From Nitrospirota bacterium (GTDB lineage: Bacteria; Nitrospirota; Thermodesulfovibrionia; Thermodesulfovibrionales; UBA1546): DNA of 64,000 bases. The stretch is from positions 1 to 64,000 of the forward strand of contig WPIF01000007.1 in the NCBI GenBank assembly GCA_009773185.1. The letters are read 5' to 3'. Positions 8,597-20,315 of the stretch are shown piece by piece; within the stretch, counting starts at the first letter, position 1, and each line of letters starts with the position of its first letter. The translations under genes were made by a program, and so were the position numbers. The notes beneath the pieces were generated by a model that worked only from the letters and a program-made list of their open reading frames with translations, had not been told where the DNA came from and searched no databases.

Positions 8597-9685
8597 ATGT
8601 TTATCGCAGGGCTTACAGGCAATTACGGAATGGGAAAGAGCGCTGTGCTGTCTATGTTCAGAGAGCTTGGCGCTGTCACGATTGACGCTGACTGGGTTGT
8701 GCAGCAGCTTCTGAAAGAAAAACCCGTGCTCAAAAAGATAAAAACGCTCTTTGGCGCAGGAGTTTTTGACAAAAAAGGCGATCTTGATAAGAGCAAAATC
8801 GCTCAAAGGATTTTCAGGAATAAATCACTGCGGCTTAAGCTTGAAGACCTTCTTCATCCATTGGTCTTTGAAAGGATTGATGATTTTTTTAGAAAAACCA
8901 GGAATGGCCGCAAGGTGTTTATTGTTGAAGCTCCTTTGATATTTGAACGGGGATACGAAGGAAGATTCGATAAGATGATTACTGTATCTACCGGAGAAAC
9001 GACCGCGATTAACAGGCTGTCCATGCACGGCATTCAGCCAAAGGAAGTTATTGAAAGGCTGAAATGCCAGCTTCCGATAAAGGAAAAGATAAGGAGGTCT
9101 GATTATCAGATAGATAACAGCGGACTTCCTGAAAAGACGAAAAAGCAGGTTGAGGCTGTTTATAAAAAGCTCATTGAGGACGCAAGGATAAAAGAACTTC
9201 TTTCTGCCGGCAAAGTTCAGGATATAAAAAAAATTACCGGACGTCATTATTTCATTGAAGGCAAGGTTGTTAAAGGCGCGGGCCGCGGCGGGAAACTGCT
9301 GCATACGCCGACTGCGAATTTAGCTATCGAAAAATCTGCGCCATTGAAAGAAGGGGTTTATGCGGTGAAGGTGTCAATTCTCAGGTATCGGGTATCAGGT
9401 ATCAGGTATCAGGGAAAAGATAAATTAAAATCTGGCCTCTGGCGCCTGGCGCCTAAGACCTACAATGCTGTTGCTAATATCGGCAACAATCCGACATTTA
9501 ATGCAAAAAATGTAAGTTATGAGGTTCATCTTTTTGATTTCTCCGGAAACCTTCTCGGCAAAAAACTCCGGGTGGATTTTATAAAAAGGATACGCGATGA
9601 AAAGAAGTTTCCGGATGTAAAGGCGCTTGAAACACAAATTAAGAGGGACATAAAAAAAGCAAAGGAGATTTTGAAAGGCAAATAA
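8597..9685 (+). CDS. coaE: Fused dephospho-CoA kinase and riboflavin kinase
   Basis: One frame carries two cofactor kinases. Residues 1 to about 205 are CoaE: P-loop GLTGNYGMGKS, the IDAD motif, a lid-type region and an EAPLIFE strand. This would add the 3' phosphate of coenzyme A. Residues from about 215 to the end are a riboflavin kinase domain like the C-terminus of RibF (GKVVKGAGRGGKLLHTPTAN, NIGNNPTF, YEVHLFDF), which makes FMN. The FAD synthetase half of RibF is absent. The riboflavin kinase part is interrupted in frame by a heptamer array (9384-9414) and adjoining residues. ATG 8597 gives the canonical CoaE start. An ATG at 8582 is also possible. I do not know this fusion as a standard architecture. 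Confidence 0.85.
   Translation: MFIAGLTGNYGMGKSAVLSMFRELGAVTIDADWVVQQLLKEKPVLKKIKTLFGAGVFDKKGDLDKSKIAQRIFRNKSLRLKLEDLLHPLVFERIDDFFRKTRNGRKVFIVEAPLIFERGYEGRFDKMITVSTGETTAINRLSMHGIQPKEVIERLKCQLPIKEKIRRSDYQIDNSGLPEKTKKQVEAVYKKLIEDARIKELLSAGKVQDIKKITGRHYFIEGKVVKGAGRGGKLLHTPTANLAIEKSAPLKEGVYAVKVSILRYRVSGIRYQGKDKLKSGLWRLAPKTYNAVANIGNNPTFNAKNVSYEVHLFDFSGNLLGKKLRVDFIKRIRDEKKFPDVKALETQIKRDIKKAKEILKGK
9384..9414. repeat. Heptamer array GGTATCA inside the coaE-riboflavin kinase gene
   Basis: One GGTATCG unit is followed by three GGTATCA units and a trailing GGG. It adds arginine- and serine-rich residues within the riboflavin kinase domain without breaking the frame. Confidence 0.8.
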
Positions 9686-9727
9686 GATATAGACAGGATA
9701 TGGCATTCTCGCTCATTCTATTTATTT

Positions 9728-9905
9728 CAAGCAGGATTTGTTTGAGCGGCATCAGAAGTTTTTCGGTAACAGTTCTTAGCGAAATGAAGCGGCCACAGCC
9801 TCGACTGTCTGAGTCCCGATTTTCGGGACGAGTTTCGAGGATGTAGCGGAATGAGCTTTAGAAATGTCGAAAAATCTCGTAGCAAGCGAAGACAAGTCCT
9901 GCTTG
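9728..9905 (-). repeat. Large structured intergenic element related in design to the copies at 3500 and elsewhere
   Basis: Outer arms CAAGCAGGATTTG (9728-9740) and CAAGTCCTGCTTG (9893-9905) pair at 12 of 13 positions. Read on the minus strand, the element ends with CCGCTCAA directly before its 3' arm, as in the five smaller elements. Inner pairs TTTTTCG / CGAAAAA and a hairpin around GTCCCGATTTTCGGGAC are present. Just upstream (about 9700-9720) is a fragment with CTCGCTCATTCT, the head block of the smaller family. Confidence 0.6.
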
Positions 9906-9929
9906 CCTGATTAGTTAGGTAAATGAAAA

Positions 9930-11144
9930 ATGAAAAAACCTGAATTGTTGGCGCCTGCCGGAGATTTTGAAAAATTAAGGACTGCCATCCACTATGGCGC
10001 CGATGCCGTATATCTCGGTGACTCGCGTTTCAGCCTGAGGGGGAAAGCAGGTAATTTTAACCCTGATGAATTAAGGGCAGCTGTTAATTATGCACATGAG
10101 CATGACAAAAAAGTATATGTTACAGTCAATATTTTCCCCCATAACAGAGATATTTCTGATATAGAAGAGCATATAGAATTCCTGAATGACATCAGGCCTG
10201 ATGCCGTCATTCTTTCTGACCCCGGCATATTTTCCATGTTCAGGAAAAAAGCACCGGGAATAAATATCCACATAAGCACACAGGCAAATATAACAAACTC
10301 AGAATCAGCTAAATTCTGGGAAGGGCTTGGGGCAAAGAGGCTTGTACTTTCAAGAGAGCTTTCAGTAGATGAGATAAAAGAGATACGCAAAAAAACAAAG
10401 ATTGAACTTGAAGTATTTGTCCACGGCTCGATATGCATATCATATTCAGGACGTTGCTACATAAGCAGTTTTCTCGCTCAAAGAAGCGGGAACACAGGCG
10501 AGTGCACAAACTCATGCAGGTGGAACTATACATTAATGGAAGAAAAAAGGCAGGGCGAGTATTTCCCTGTTTTCGAAGATGACAGGGGAACATATCTTAT
10601 GAGCTCAAAGGATCTCTGCATGATAGAGCATCTTCCTGTGTTAGTTGATGCCGGCATAGACAGTTTTAAGATAGAAGGCAGGATGAAAGGGATAAATTAT
10701 GTCGCAGGGGTTGTGAAGGTTTATCGTGAGGCAATAGATTCTCTTAATGATAAAAAGGAATATAAGGTAAATCAAAGATGGCTCAGGGAGCTTTCGATGT
10801 TTTCAAGCAGGGGATATACAACAGGGATGTTCTTTGGAAAACAGCCTGACGCTGATTATAATTTTGACGGAGAAAGCTACAGGATGAGCCATGAGCTTGT
10901 TGGAGTTGTTCTTGAGATAGAAGAAAATGCAGCAAAGGTTGGATTAAGGAACAGGGTAGATGCAGGTGACAGGATTGAATACCTAACTCCGGGACTTGAA
11001 GAAAAACTTTTTGCTATAGATTCGATTAAAGATATCGAGGGCGCAGTAATCAGTTCAGCCCGTAATGAAGAGATTGTTTTTATACCAGTGCCTAAGGGCG
11101 TAAGGCAGAATGACCTTATTAGAAGAGATAAAAATTTTCGATAA
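9930..11144 (+). CDS. Peptidase U32 family protein (TrhP/YhbU-like)
   Basis: A 404-residue protein that begins with the family signature PELLAPAGDFEKLRTAIHYGADAVYLG. The conserved cysteine region is present (SYSGRCYISSF and GECTNSCRW). Members of U32 were first described as collagenases. Several, such as TrhP and RlhA, are now known to act in tRNA or rRNA hydroxylation, so proteolysis should not be assumed. It is monocistronic, placed after the large structured element and convergent with the cytochrome gene. Confidence 0.85.
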   Translation: MKKPELLAPAGDFEKLRTAIHYGADAVYLGDSRFSLRGKAGNFNPDELRAAVNYAHEHDKKVYVTVNIFPHNRDISDIEEHIEFLNDIRPDAVILSDPGIFSMFRKKAPGINIHISTQANITNSESAKFWEGLGAKRLVLSRELSVDEIKEIRKKTKIELEVFVHGSICISYSGRCYISSFLAQRSGNTGECTNSCRWNYTLMEEKRQGEYFPVFEDDRGTYLMSSKDLCMIEHLPVLVDAGIDSFKIEGRMKGINYVAGVVKVYREAIDSLNDKKEYKVNQRWLRELSMFSSRGYTTGMFFGKQPDADYNFDGESYRMSHELVGVVLEIEENAAKVGLRNRVDAGDRIEYLTPGLEEKLFAIDSIKDIEGAVISSARNEEIVFIPVPKGVRQNDLIRRDKNFR

Positions 11145-11177
11145 ATTAAGTCAGGCTGATTAATTTCATGTAATTTT

Positions 11178-11417
11178 TTATTTCTTGTGACATCTGCTGC
11201 AGACGATATCCGTCTCCCTATATTTTTTTCTTTCTTCAATCGGTTTCCCTGCCTTTGGGCCGTGGCAGTTAAAACAGTCCCTGTATTCAAGCTCTTTGTG
11301 CATCTTTAACATCTTCGGATTTTTACTGTGGCATACATTGCATCCAAAGGCATAGGAGGACTGTCCAGAAAACATCACCAGCACTGACATGAATATGACG
11401 AATATTTTTAGATTCAT
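11178..11417 (-). CDS. Small periplasmic triheme cytochrome c
   Basis: A 79-residue protein with a signal peptide (about residues 1-23, ending SSYA-FG). Three CxxCH heme-attachment motifs follow within 53 residues: CNVCH, CFNCH and CSRCH. Extra histidines such as MHKE could be distal ligands. The size and heme spacing resemble cytochrome c7-like electron carriers, but no close family is claimed. It would carry electrons in the periplasm. No partner oxidoreductase gene is adjacent. Confidence 0.8.
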   Translation of the reverse strand: MNLKIFVIFMSVLVMFSGQSSYAFGCNVCHSKNPKMLKMHKELEYRDCFNCHGPKAGKPIEERKKYRETDIVCSRCHKK

Positions 11418-11765
11418 AAAAACAGTTTAAAATATTATTTGTTTTCATAACATGATTTCTGTCATAGATTTGCCAATCATTCTTTTTAAAAAAATCTATT
11501 CGCGAACTCAAAATTATGAGCAAGGCTAAATTATAAATATCAAGTTAATAACTTGTTAAGAAGTTCAGTTAAACGCTTTTGCAAGCCCTTGAAACACGTT
11601 GTTTGTTCCATACTGCATGTTTTTTAAGCAGGCCAAAATTATATTAACATCAATATGTTGCAGACAAATCATAGGCTTTTGTAAAAGCGAGTATCATCAA
11701 GGCAGCGCAGAGCCTTGCTGGACAATGGTTTCCTTAAATGATTTGGATTTGTTATCATAAAACCC
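11418..11765. other. Intergenic region without a recognised gene
   Basis: This AT-rich gap separates the divergent cytochrome and DUF2301-like genes. I see two small hairpins, GCTTTTGTAAAAGC near 11673 and CAAGGC / GCCTTG near 11698-11717, but no ORF with a credible start and no RNA I can name. Confidence 0.4.
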
Positions 11766-12371
11766 ATGGGAGAACAGCATCTATACCAGCCTTTAACAAA
11801 AGAGGATAAGGTTACAGTTGTGCTTTACAGGATTGGAATAATTCTTTCAGCAATAATAATTTCAACCGCTGCCTATATGCTGTTCAGTTCATCTCAGTAT
11901 CAGGACAACGCAGGTATCAGCGCTAAAATAAACCTATTGCTCGGCTCTCTTTATATATCTGTTGGCATGAGTGTATTTTTTATACATCTTTATGTGAGCA
12001 AATTTAAAAAGGGATTAATAAAGCTATATTTTGCCTCCATAGCCTGTCTTATAATACTTTTTGCTGTTGGACGCGGGAATGTTTTGGGGGTTTTGATTAA
12101 TAAACCCTACGGCCCGATGCTTCTTATTCCTTTGTCACTCTGCCTGGGGTTTATCACTGCAAAAGAGGCTTTTTGTTTTAAATTAATGGAAGGCTATCTA
12201 TTGGCAATAATAATGCCTGTTTACCTTTTATCATTATCTACCGGAAATATGCCGCTTAAAGGCGCTTCCTATGGCCTTATATTAATAGCAGCGATGCTTC
12301 TTTTTTTCACCCTCAGGAAGGTATTAATGCCCATACATTACGATATAGGCGACAAATCAGCGTATACGTGA
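11766..12371 (+). CDS. DUF2301-like integral membrane protein
   Basis: A 201-residue protein with about six predicted membrane segments starting near residue 20. The motif KEAFCFKLMEGYLLAI and the position of the helices match DUF2301 membrane proteins, whose function is unknown. No ribosome-binding site is evident directly before the ATG. It converges on gyrB. Confidence 0.7.
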   Translation: MGEQHLYQPLTKEDKVTVVLYRIGIILSAIIISTAAYMLFSSSQYQDNAGISAKINLLLGSLYISVGMSVFFIHLYVSKFKKGLIKLYFASIACLIILFAVGRGNVLGVLINKPYGPMLLIPLSLCLGFITAKEAFCFKLMEGYLLAIIMPVYLLSLSTGNMPLKGASYGLILIAAMLLFFTLRKVLMPIHYDIGDKSAYT

Positions 12372-12396
12372 GCTTGTGTTGTACGCAAAAGACTTT

Positions 12397-14871
<2,475 letters not shown>

Positions 14872-14880
14872 TTATTCCTC

Positions 14881-15984
14881 TTACACTCTCATCGGCATTA
14901 TCACGCATTTATAGTTATCATTGCCTTCTTCTTTTAAAAGCGTAGGGCTCAATGGGTCCTGAAGTTCAAAGACAATCCTGTCTCCGGACATGGCATTCAG
15001 GGCATCCAGCAGATACTTTGCATTAAAACCCAAAGAAAGCGGCTCGCCTTTATATTCTATTTTGACCTCATCCTTTGCCTCCCCGAGGTCCGGGTTTGAA
15101 GCTGAAACTGCCAGAGACCCGTCAGCAAAATCTGCTTTTATGGCATTGCTTTTTTCCCTGCTCATCACAGAGACCCTTCGAAGCGCTTTTACAAAAGCTT
15201 CCTTATTGATTACTATCTTCTTTTCATTGCCCGAGGGAATTACCTGTTCATAGTTTGGATATGTGCCTTCTATAAGCCTTGTCAAAAACTGCACGTCTTC
15301 TATCTTAAACATCACATGGCTTTTCCCTATAACTATTGTCAGTTTATCAATGTCCCTGTCAAGAAATTTTCTGACCTCTGCCGCTGCCTTTCTGGGAACT
15401 ATAACCTTTTTCTCTTCCTTTAAAGGGGTGTCTATCTTCCTGCTTATACAGGCCAGCCTGTGGCCGTCTGTGCCAATAACATTTATCTCTCCGCTGCCCT
15501 GCCTTGCATGAAACAAAAGGCCGTTCAGGGTATACCTTGTATCGCTTTCTCCTGCCGCATAAAGGCTTTTTTCTATCATTTCTACGAGATTTTTTGTATC
15601 CATCTGCATCTCTTCTACATTTTCCATCCCTGGCCACGCAGGAAACTCGGCTGCTGAAAGACAGGCAAGTTTGAATTTACTCATCCCTGCGCGAACCTTG
15701 AGCCACTGCCCGTCCTCAGACTCCATGGTTATGTCGCCGTCCACCTCTCTCACTATCTCGAACATCTTCCTTGCAGGGATGCAGAGCTTCCCTTCTTTTT
15801 CAACTTTTATATCAAGAGGTTCTTTTATTGCTGTCTCAAGGTCTGTAGCAATTATATACGACTTCTTTTTACCTGCATCTAAAAGAAAGTGGCTCAACAC
15901 CGGCATCGTATTCCTTTTTTCGACGATGTTCTGGATATTCGAAAGTTTTTCCTGCAGTTCTTCCTTGGATACGCTCAGCTTCAT
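14881..15984 (-). CDS. dnaN: DNA polymerase III beta subunit (sliding clamp)
   Basis: A 367-residue clamp subunit with the three-domain beta fold. It starts with MKLSVSKEELQEKL and ends with the typical C-terminal YKCVIMPMRV. The dimer rings DNA and holds replication and repair proteins through its hydrophobic cleft. It lies 13 bp after dnaA in the conserved dnaA-dnaN order. Confidence 0.96.
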   Translation of the reverse strand: MKLSVSKEELQEKLSNIQNIVEKRNTMPVLSHFLLDAGKKKSYIIATDLETAIKEPLDIKVEKEGKLCIPARKMFEIVREVDGDITMESEDGQWLKVRAGMSKFKLACLSAAEFPAWPGMENVEEMQMDTKNLVEMIEKSLYAAGESDTRYTLNGLLFHARQGSGEINVIGTDGHRLACISRKIDTPLKEEKKVIVPRKAAAEVRKFLDRDIDKLTIVIGKSHVMFKIEDVQFLTRLIEGTYPNYEQVIPSGNEKKIVINKEAFVKALRRVSVMSREKSNAIKADFADGSLAVSASNPDLGEAKDEVKIEYKGEPLSLGFNAKYLLDALNAMSGDRIVFELQDPLSPTLLKEEGNDNYKCVIMPMRV

Positions 15985-15997
15985 GTCCCCTCCTAAA

Positions 15998-17329
15998 TTA
16001 AGGTTTTATTTTATGCAACAGGGTCTCTATCATCCTGTTAAAATTCTCGTCTTTTGATTTTTTATCTTCTACCTGCTTACAGGCATAGATAACGGTTGCG
16101 TGGTCTTTGCCTCCCATGTTTTTGCCTATGTCGCTCAGAGAACCTCCTGTAAGCTGCTTGCTCAGATACATTGCTATCTGCCGCGGCAGCGCTACTTCTT
16201 TCGTCCTCTTTCTGGCCTTTATGTCCTGCATTTTCAGGCCAAAATATTCACAGACAGTTTTCAGTATATGTTCCACAGTTATTGGCTTTTCATCATCCTG
16301 AATAAAATCCTTCAGAACATTTTTTGCCATGCTTACATCTATCGGGCTGCCTGTCAGCGCTGCCTGTGCCCCGAGCCTGATCAGGCCTCCTTCAAGCTCC
16401 CTGATATTTGTCTTTATTTTAGATGCAATAAAATTGACAACTTCTTCTTTCAGGCTTATCCTTTCCATTGCCGCTTTCTTGTGGATAATCGCAACCCTGG
16501 TCTCGAATTCCGGCGCCTGTATGTCAGCAATAAGCCCCATACTGAAACGCGACCGCAGCCTGTCTGTAACAGACTTTATCTCTTTGGGCGGCCTGTCGCT
16601 GGAGATAACTATCTGCCGCTGTTTCTCGTAAAGCGTATTAATTGTATAGAACAGCTCTTCCTGTGTCTGCACCTTGTTTTCCACAAACTGGATATCGTCT
16701 ATGAGCAGCAGGTCAACATTTCTGTATCTTTTTTTCAGCTCCTCGGTCTTTCCGTGCCTTATTGCAGATACAACCTCATTTGTAAATTGCTCTGAGGACA
16801 CATAAAGCACATTGTAATCGTGTTTGCTGTCTATAACATTGTTGCCTATCGCACTTATTAAATGTGTCTTCCCTAATCCAACGCCTCCATAAACAAACAA
16901 AGGGTTATAAACCTTGCCGGGGCTGTCTGAGACAGCCTTTGCCGCTGCCTGAGCAAACTGGTTGCTGGGCCCGCTTACAAAGTTCTCGAATGTATATTTT
17001 GGGTTAAGGTATATTCCTCTGCTTGCAAGCCTGGTCTTTCTGTTTTCAAGTTTGGCCTCCATCCTTTTTATATCAGGAGCTTCTTTTTCTGATATCTTAT
17101 ATTTCAAGGTTACAGGATGACCTAAAAGCTTCTCCAGCACTTCATTTACGAGAATGGGATAGTAGTCTTCTATCCACTCCTTGAAGAACCTGTTTGGGAC
17201 CTCCAGGGTCACTTGCTGTTCTTTTATCTGAAGCGGTTTTATAGGCCTAAACCATAATTCAAATAGATTGCTTCCAACCTTCTCTTCTATTATGGAAAGA
17301 CTTTTGTCCCAAATCTCTTCTATTGTCAT
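15998..17329 (-). CDS. dnaA: Chromosomal replication initiator DnaA
   Basis: About 443 residues. The N-terminal helical domain I is followed by a variable linker. The AAA+ domain has the P-loop GGVGLGKTHL and Walker B LLLIDDIQF. The C-terminal helix-turn-helix carries GGKDHATVIYA, which reads DnaA boxes. The ATG at 17329 gives the usual MTIEEIWDKSL start. An upstream ATG at 17353 would run into a DnaA-box-like site. The promoter region contains a palindrome and DnaA-box-like sites, so autoregulation is likely. Confidence 0.96.
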   Translation of the reverse strand: MTIEEIWDKSLSIIEEKVGSNLFELWFRPIKPLQIKEQQVTLEVPNRFFKEWIEDYYPILVNEVLEKLLGHPVTLKYKISEKEAPDIKRMEAKLENRKTRLASRGIYLNPKYTFENFVSGPSNQFAQAAAKAVSDSPGKVYNPLFVYGGVGLGKTHLISAIGNNVIDSKHDYNVLYVSSEQFTNEVVSAIRHGKTEELKKRYRNVDLLLIDDIQFVENKVQTQEELFYTINTLYEKQRQIVISSDRPPKEIKSVTDRLRSRFSMGLIADIQAPEFETRVAIIHKKAAMERISLKEEVVNFIASKIKTNIRELEGGLIRLGAQAALTGSPIDVSMAKNVLKDFIQDDEKPITVEHILKTVCEYFGLKMQDIKARKRTKEVALPRQIAMYLSKQLTGGSLSDIGKNMGGKDHATVIYACKQVEDKKSKDENFNRMIETLLHKIKP

Positions 17330-17343
17330 TTTTTGCCTTTTAG

Positions 17344-17605
17344 TTATTAACAACTTACCAACAAGTGTTGGTAAGTCCCCCGTTGTAGTCAGGTATTATA
17401 TCTTATATTCGCAAACACAAGCAAGAAACCTGTTGGTATAGCTGTTAATAATTTGTTCTTTTTTTCAGCGGTATATTTTGTTTAAAAAATCACCTTAAAA
17501 TTACTTATTTTATCAACACTAAAATCTGTTTTAAATCTACACCCAAATAAAGATTTACACTTATCAACACTAACTATTACTACTACTATAAATATTAATA
17601 TCTTA
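17344..17605. other. oriC: Chromosomal replication origin (oriC) with DnaA boxes and a DnaA-trio
   Basis: The AT-rich gap between dnaA and prfB holds box-like sites TTATTAACA (17344), TGTTAATAA (17443), TTATCAACA (17510) and TTATCAACA (17561). Each is within one or two bases of the consensus TTATCCACA. The last box is followed directly by ACT-ATT-ACT-ACT-ACT (17573-17587). On the other strand this reads 3'-to-5' as GAT-type triplets, the DnaA-trio of the basal unwinding system. AT-only sequence suited to unwinding comes next. The position beside dnaA fits an origin. Confidence 0.8.
17353..17376. promoter_or_regulatory. 10-bp inverted repeat upstream of dnaA
   Basis: ACTTACCAAC and GTTGGTAAGT pair perfectly around the 4-base loop AAGT, directly upstream of the dnaA reading frame. 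It could be an operator, or a hairpin in the dnaA leader. It is not a DnaA box. Confidence 0.5.
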
Positions 17606-17620
17606 TAGAAGAAACAGAGG

Positions 17621-18731
17621 CTATACCTTTCCTTTTCTGTTTTTCAAAGATTCTTTTATAAATTTATCAATATTACCGTCAAGCACGGAATCTACATTAC
17701 CAATTTCCAACCCTGTTCTGTGGTCCTTTGCAAGACGATACGGCTGAAGTACATAAGACCTTATCTGACTGCCCCATGATATATCCTTTTTATCACCGAT
17801 TATCCCCTTAATCTTGGCTTCCTGTTCTTTTAGTGACAGAGCAAAAAGGCGCGCCTTCAGTATCTTCAGGGCCGTTGCCTTGTTTTTATGCTGTGAACGC
17901 TCATTCTGGCATGTTATGACAATTCCTGTAGGTATATGGGTCAACCTGACAGCAGATGAAGTTTTATTTACATGCTGCCCGCCTGCTCCGGAGGCCCTGA
18001 ATGTATCAGTCTTTATCTCATCCGGTTTTATTTCAATATTTATGTCTTCTTCTATTTCCGGATAAACAAGCACAGCAGCAAAAGAAGTGTGCCGCCGTTT
18101 ATTTGCATCATAAGGAGAAATCCTCACAAGCCTGTGCACGCCGGCCTCTGTCTTCACAAAGCCATAAGCATAAGGCCCATTTACTGTTATGGTCACGCTC
18201 TTGATTCCAGCTTCTTCACCGGGCTGAAGATCAACAATCTGAGCGTCAAATTTGTGCTGCTCTGCCCAACGGAGATACATTCTCATTAACATCTCCGCCC
18301 AATCCTGGCTCTCTGTTCCGCCTGCTCCGGGATGGATAGAGATAATAGCATTGTTTTTATCCAGCTCCTCCGACAGGAGATGTTTGAGTTCCAGATTTTC
18401 GAGTTCTTCGCGAAGGTTTCTGGTATCTTGCCGGATCTCCTTCAAAAAGACATCTCCCCCTTCTTCGTCGAGTATCTTTAAGGATTCTTCAAGGTAAGCC
18501 AGTTTATCAGAGGCAGCCTCAAAGGGTAAAAGAATATCTTCGAGGTAGGCCTTTCTTTTTTGCAGGGTGTGCATTTTTTGAGGCGAGTCCCAGGCAGCTG
18601 CTGAAGAAAGTTTTTGGTTTATATCCTCTATTTCTTTCTGAAGAACTGCAACATCAAAGATAACCTCTAAGGGACTCAGCCAGTGCCCTTAAAAATGAGA
18701 GTTCTTCTTTAAGTTCAGCCTGAAGAAGCAT
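17621..18731 (-). CDS. prfB: Peptide chain release factor 2, with programmed +1 frameshift
   Basis: Translation starts at ATG 18731 after a GGAGG site and reads 25 codons ending RGYL, then meets TGA at 18656-18654. The slippery CTT-TGA sits after an AGAGGT Shine-Dalgarno-like stretch, as in the classical RF2 autoregulatory site. After a +1 shift the frame continues DVAVLQKEIE and runs to 17621. The long frame carries the GGQ motif (GAGGQHVNKT) and release factor domains, ending in KESLKNRKGKV. RF2 ends translation at UGA and UAA. Low RF2 lets ribosomes pause and shift, raising its own synthesis. A plain ORF call would begin at 18574 and lose the N-terminus. Confidence 0.95.
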
Positions 18732-18732
18732 A

Positions 18733-20298
18733 TTACCTCCATTTGGTCGTAGACCGGGAAAAATTTACTAACAACAAAACTGTTGCCACAATACACAGAT
18801 ATGAAAACAGGTCACCATATCTGGAATACACGCTGCGCGTCTTATCCGTCATCAGGTCTGCGGTTATGACAGTTTTCCGGAATAACGGCGTTGTTTCCAG
18901 TATCATGCCTCTGCTGTCAATGAAGCCTGATACCCCTGTATTGGCAGCCCTTATCAAAGGTTTTCTGTTTTCAACAGCACGGAATACCGCAATGCTGAAA
19001 TGCTGATATGGGCCTGCTGTTTTTCCAAACCAGGCATCATTTGTTATTGTTACCATAAAGTCTCCGCCCCTGGAATAAAACTTCCTTACAAGGCCGGGGA
19101 AGACTATCTCATAACATATGAATACACCAAAGCTCCCATGGGGTGTTTCGCCCCTGATGTAATGTTCACCCGGCACATAATCACCTATTCCTGCAACAAG
19201 CTTGTCCACGAAAAACAGGAGTTTACTCAGGGGAACATATTCACCAAACGGAACCAGATGTATTTTATCATAAATAAAAGCTGGTTTTCCATCAGTATCG
19301 AGAAGAACGGCGCTGTTTGTCAGGCTGTTTCTGTTATCTTTTGCAGAAGGCTCTTTTACAAGGACGCTCCCGAATAAAAGATATGTTTGTAATGTCTGCT
19401 GGGCGTCAATTAATTCCTGGGTAAATGCCCTGTCATAGTTGAAATAAAAAGGCGTTGCGGTTTCCGGCCATACGATTAAAGAAGGCAATAAGGTATTAGC
19501 GGCTTGCGATAAATCCCTGTATGTGTCAAAGACCTCGCGCTGGTAGGAGATATCCCATTTCCTGTCCTGCTCAATATTGCCCTGAATAATACTTACGCGG
19601 ATTGCTTTCCCCGGGCGGTTTTCGGTAAGGCGCAAATGGCCGTAGACAAAGACAGCGCCGACGAAAACAGAAAGCAGCAGGACGCCGGTTATTGAATGCG
19701 AAAGTGGAAACAACGGCATAGTGCGAAGGCGTCTTTTAATTATGAAAAAATCAGTGAGAACGCCGTTTACGGCAAGGACCAGAAAGGATACACCGTAAAT
19801 TCCTGTAATGTCGGCAAATTGAATTGCATGCAAAAATTTGTATTGGGAATATCCAATGCTTGACCACGGGAACCCGGTGAGTGCATATGAGCGGATAAAC
19901 TCAAGGGTTACCCACAATACAGGCGCAAGGGAAAGGGCCGGAAGCCGCGTTGTTGCTATCTTCCAGGAAAAAAGCACTGCAAATATTCCTGTGTAAAGGC
20001 TCAAATACATGCAGAGAAGAAAGACGATTGCAAGGCTGGGTATGAACGGAATGCCGCCATAATGGTTTATTGAATGGTATATCCAGTACAGGGTGCCGAA
20101 AAAATATGGGATGCCCATGAAAAAACCCGCACGAAATGCCTCGGCAGGCTTTTTATTCAGGAGGGAAAGCAAGAAAGGCGTAAGGGCGACCCATGCCAGA
20201 GGGAAAAAGTCGAATTTTGGAAAACAGAGGATAAGCAGAACCCCTGAAAGGACAGCGGGCCCGTAAATAAAGAATTTATCTGCTATAAATTTTCTCAT
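18733..20298 (-). CDS. lnt: Apolipoprotein N-acyltransferase
   Basis: A 521-residue inner-membrane enzyme. About six to seven membrane segments come first, then a nitrilase-like domain with the catalytic triad visible as glutamate in VWPETATP, lysine in YDKIHLVPFGE and cysteine in VFICYEIVFP. A final membrane segment closes the protein. It N-acylates the lipoprotein cysteine, the last maturation step in Gram-negatives, which fits the many lipoproteins encoded here. It ends just before the prfB start. Confidence 0.95.
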   Translation of the reverse strand: MRKFIADKFFIYGPAVLSGVLLILCFPKFDFFPLAWVALTPFLLSLLNKKPAEAFRAGFFMGIPYFFGTLYWIYHSINHYGGIPFIPSLAIVFLLCMYLSLYTGIFAVLFSWKIATTRLPALSLAPVLWVTLEFIRSYALTGFPWSSIGYSQYKFLHAIQFADITGIYGVSFLVLAVNGVLTDFFIIKRRLRTMPLFPLSHSITGVLLLSVFVGAVFVYGHLRLTENRPGKAIRVSIIQGNIEQDRKWDISYQREVFDTYRDLSQAANTLLPSLIVWPETATPFYFNYDRAFTQELIDAQQTLQTYLLFGSVLVKEPSAKDNRNSLTNSAVLLDTDGKPAFIYDKIHLVPFGEYVPLSKLLFFVDKLVAGIGDYVPGEHYIRGETPHGSFGVFICYEIVFPGLVRKFYSRGGDFMVTITNDAWFGKTAGPYQHFSIAVFRAVENRKPLIRAANTGVSGFIDSRGMILETTPLFRKTVITADLMTDKTRSVYSRYGDLFSYLCIVATVLLLVNFSRSTTKWR

Positions 20299-20315
20299 GC
20301 CTTGACAATAAAAAA

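Noticed and set aside
18574..18731. prfB starting at the ATG at 18574
   Set aside because: The upstream 25 codons, CTT-TGA shift site and ribosome-binding site match the known RF2 frameshift, so the true start is 18731.
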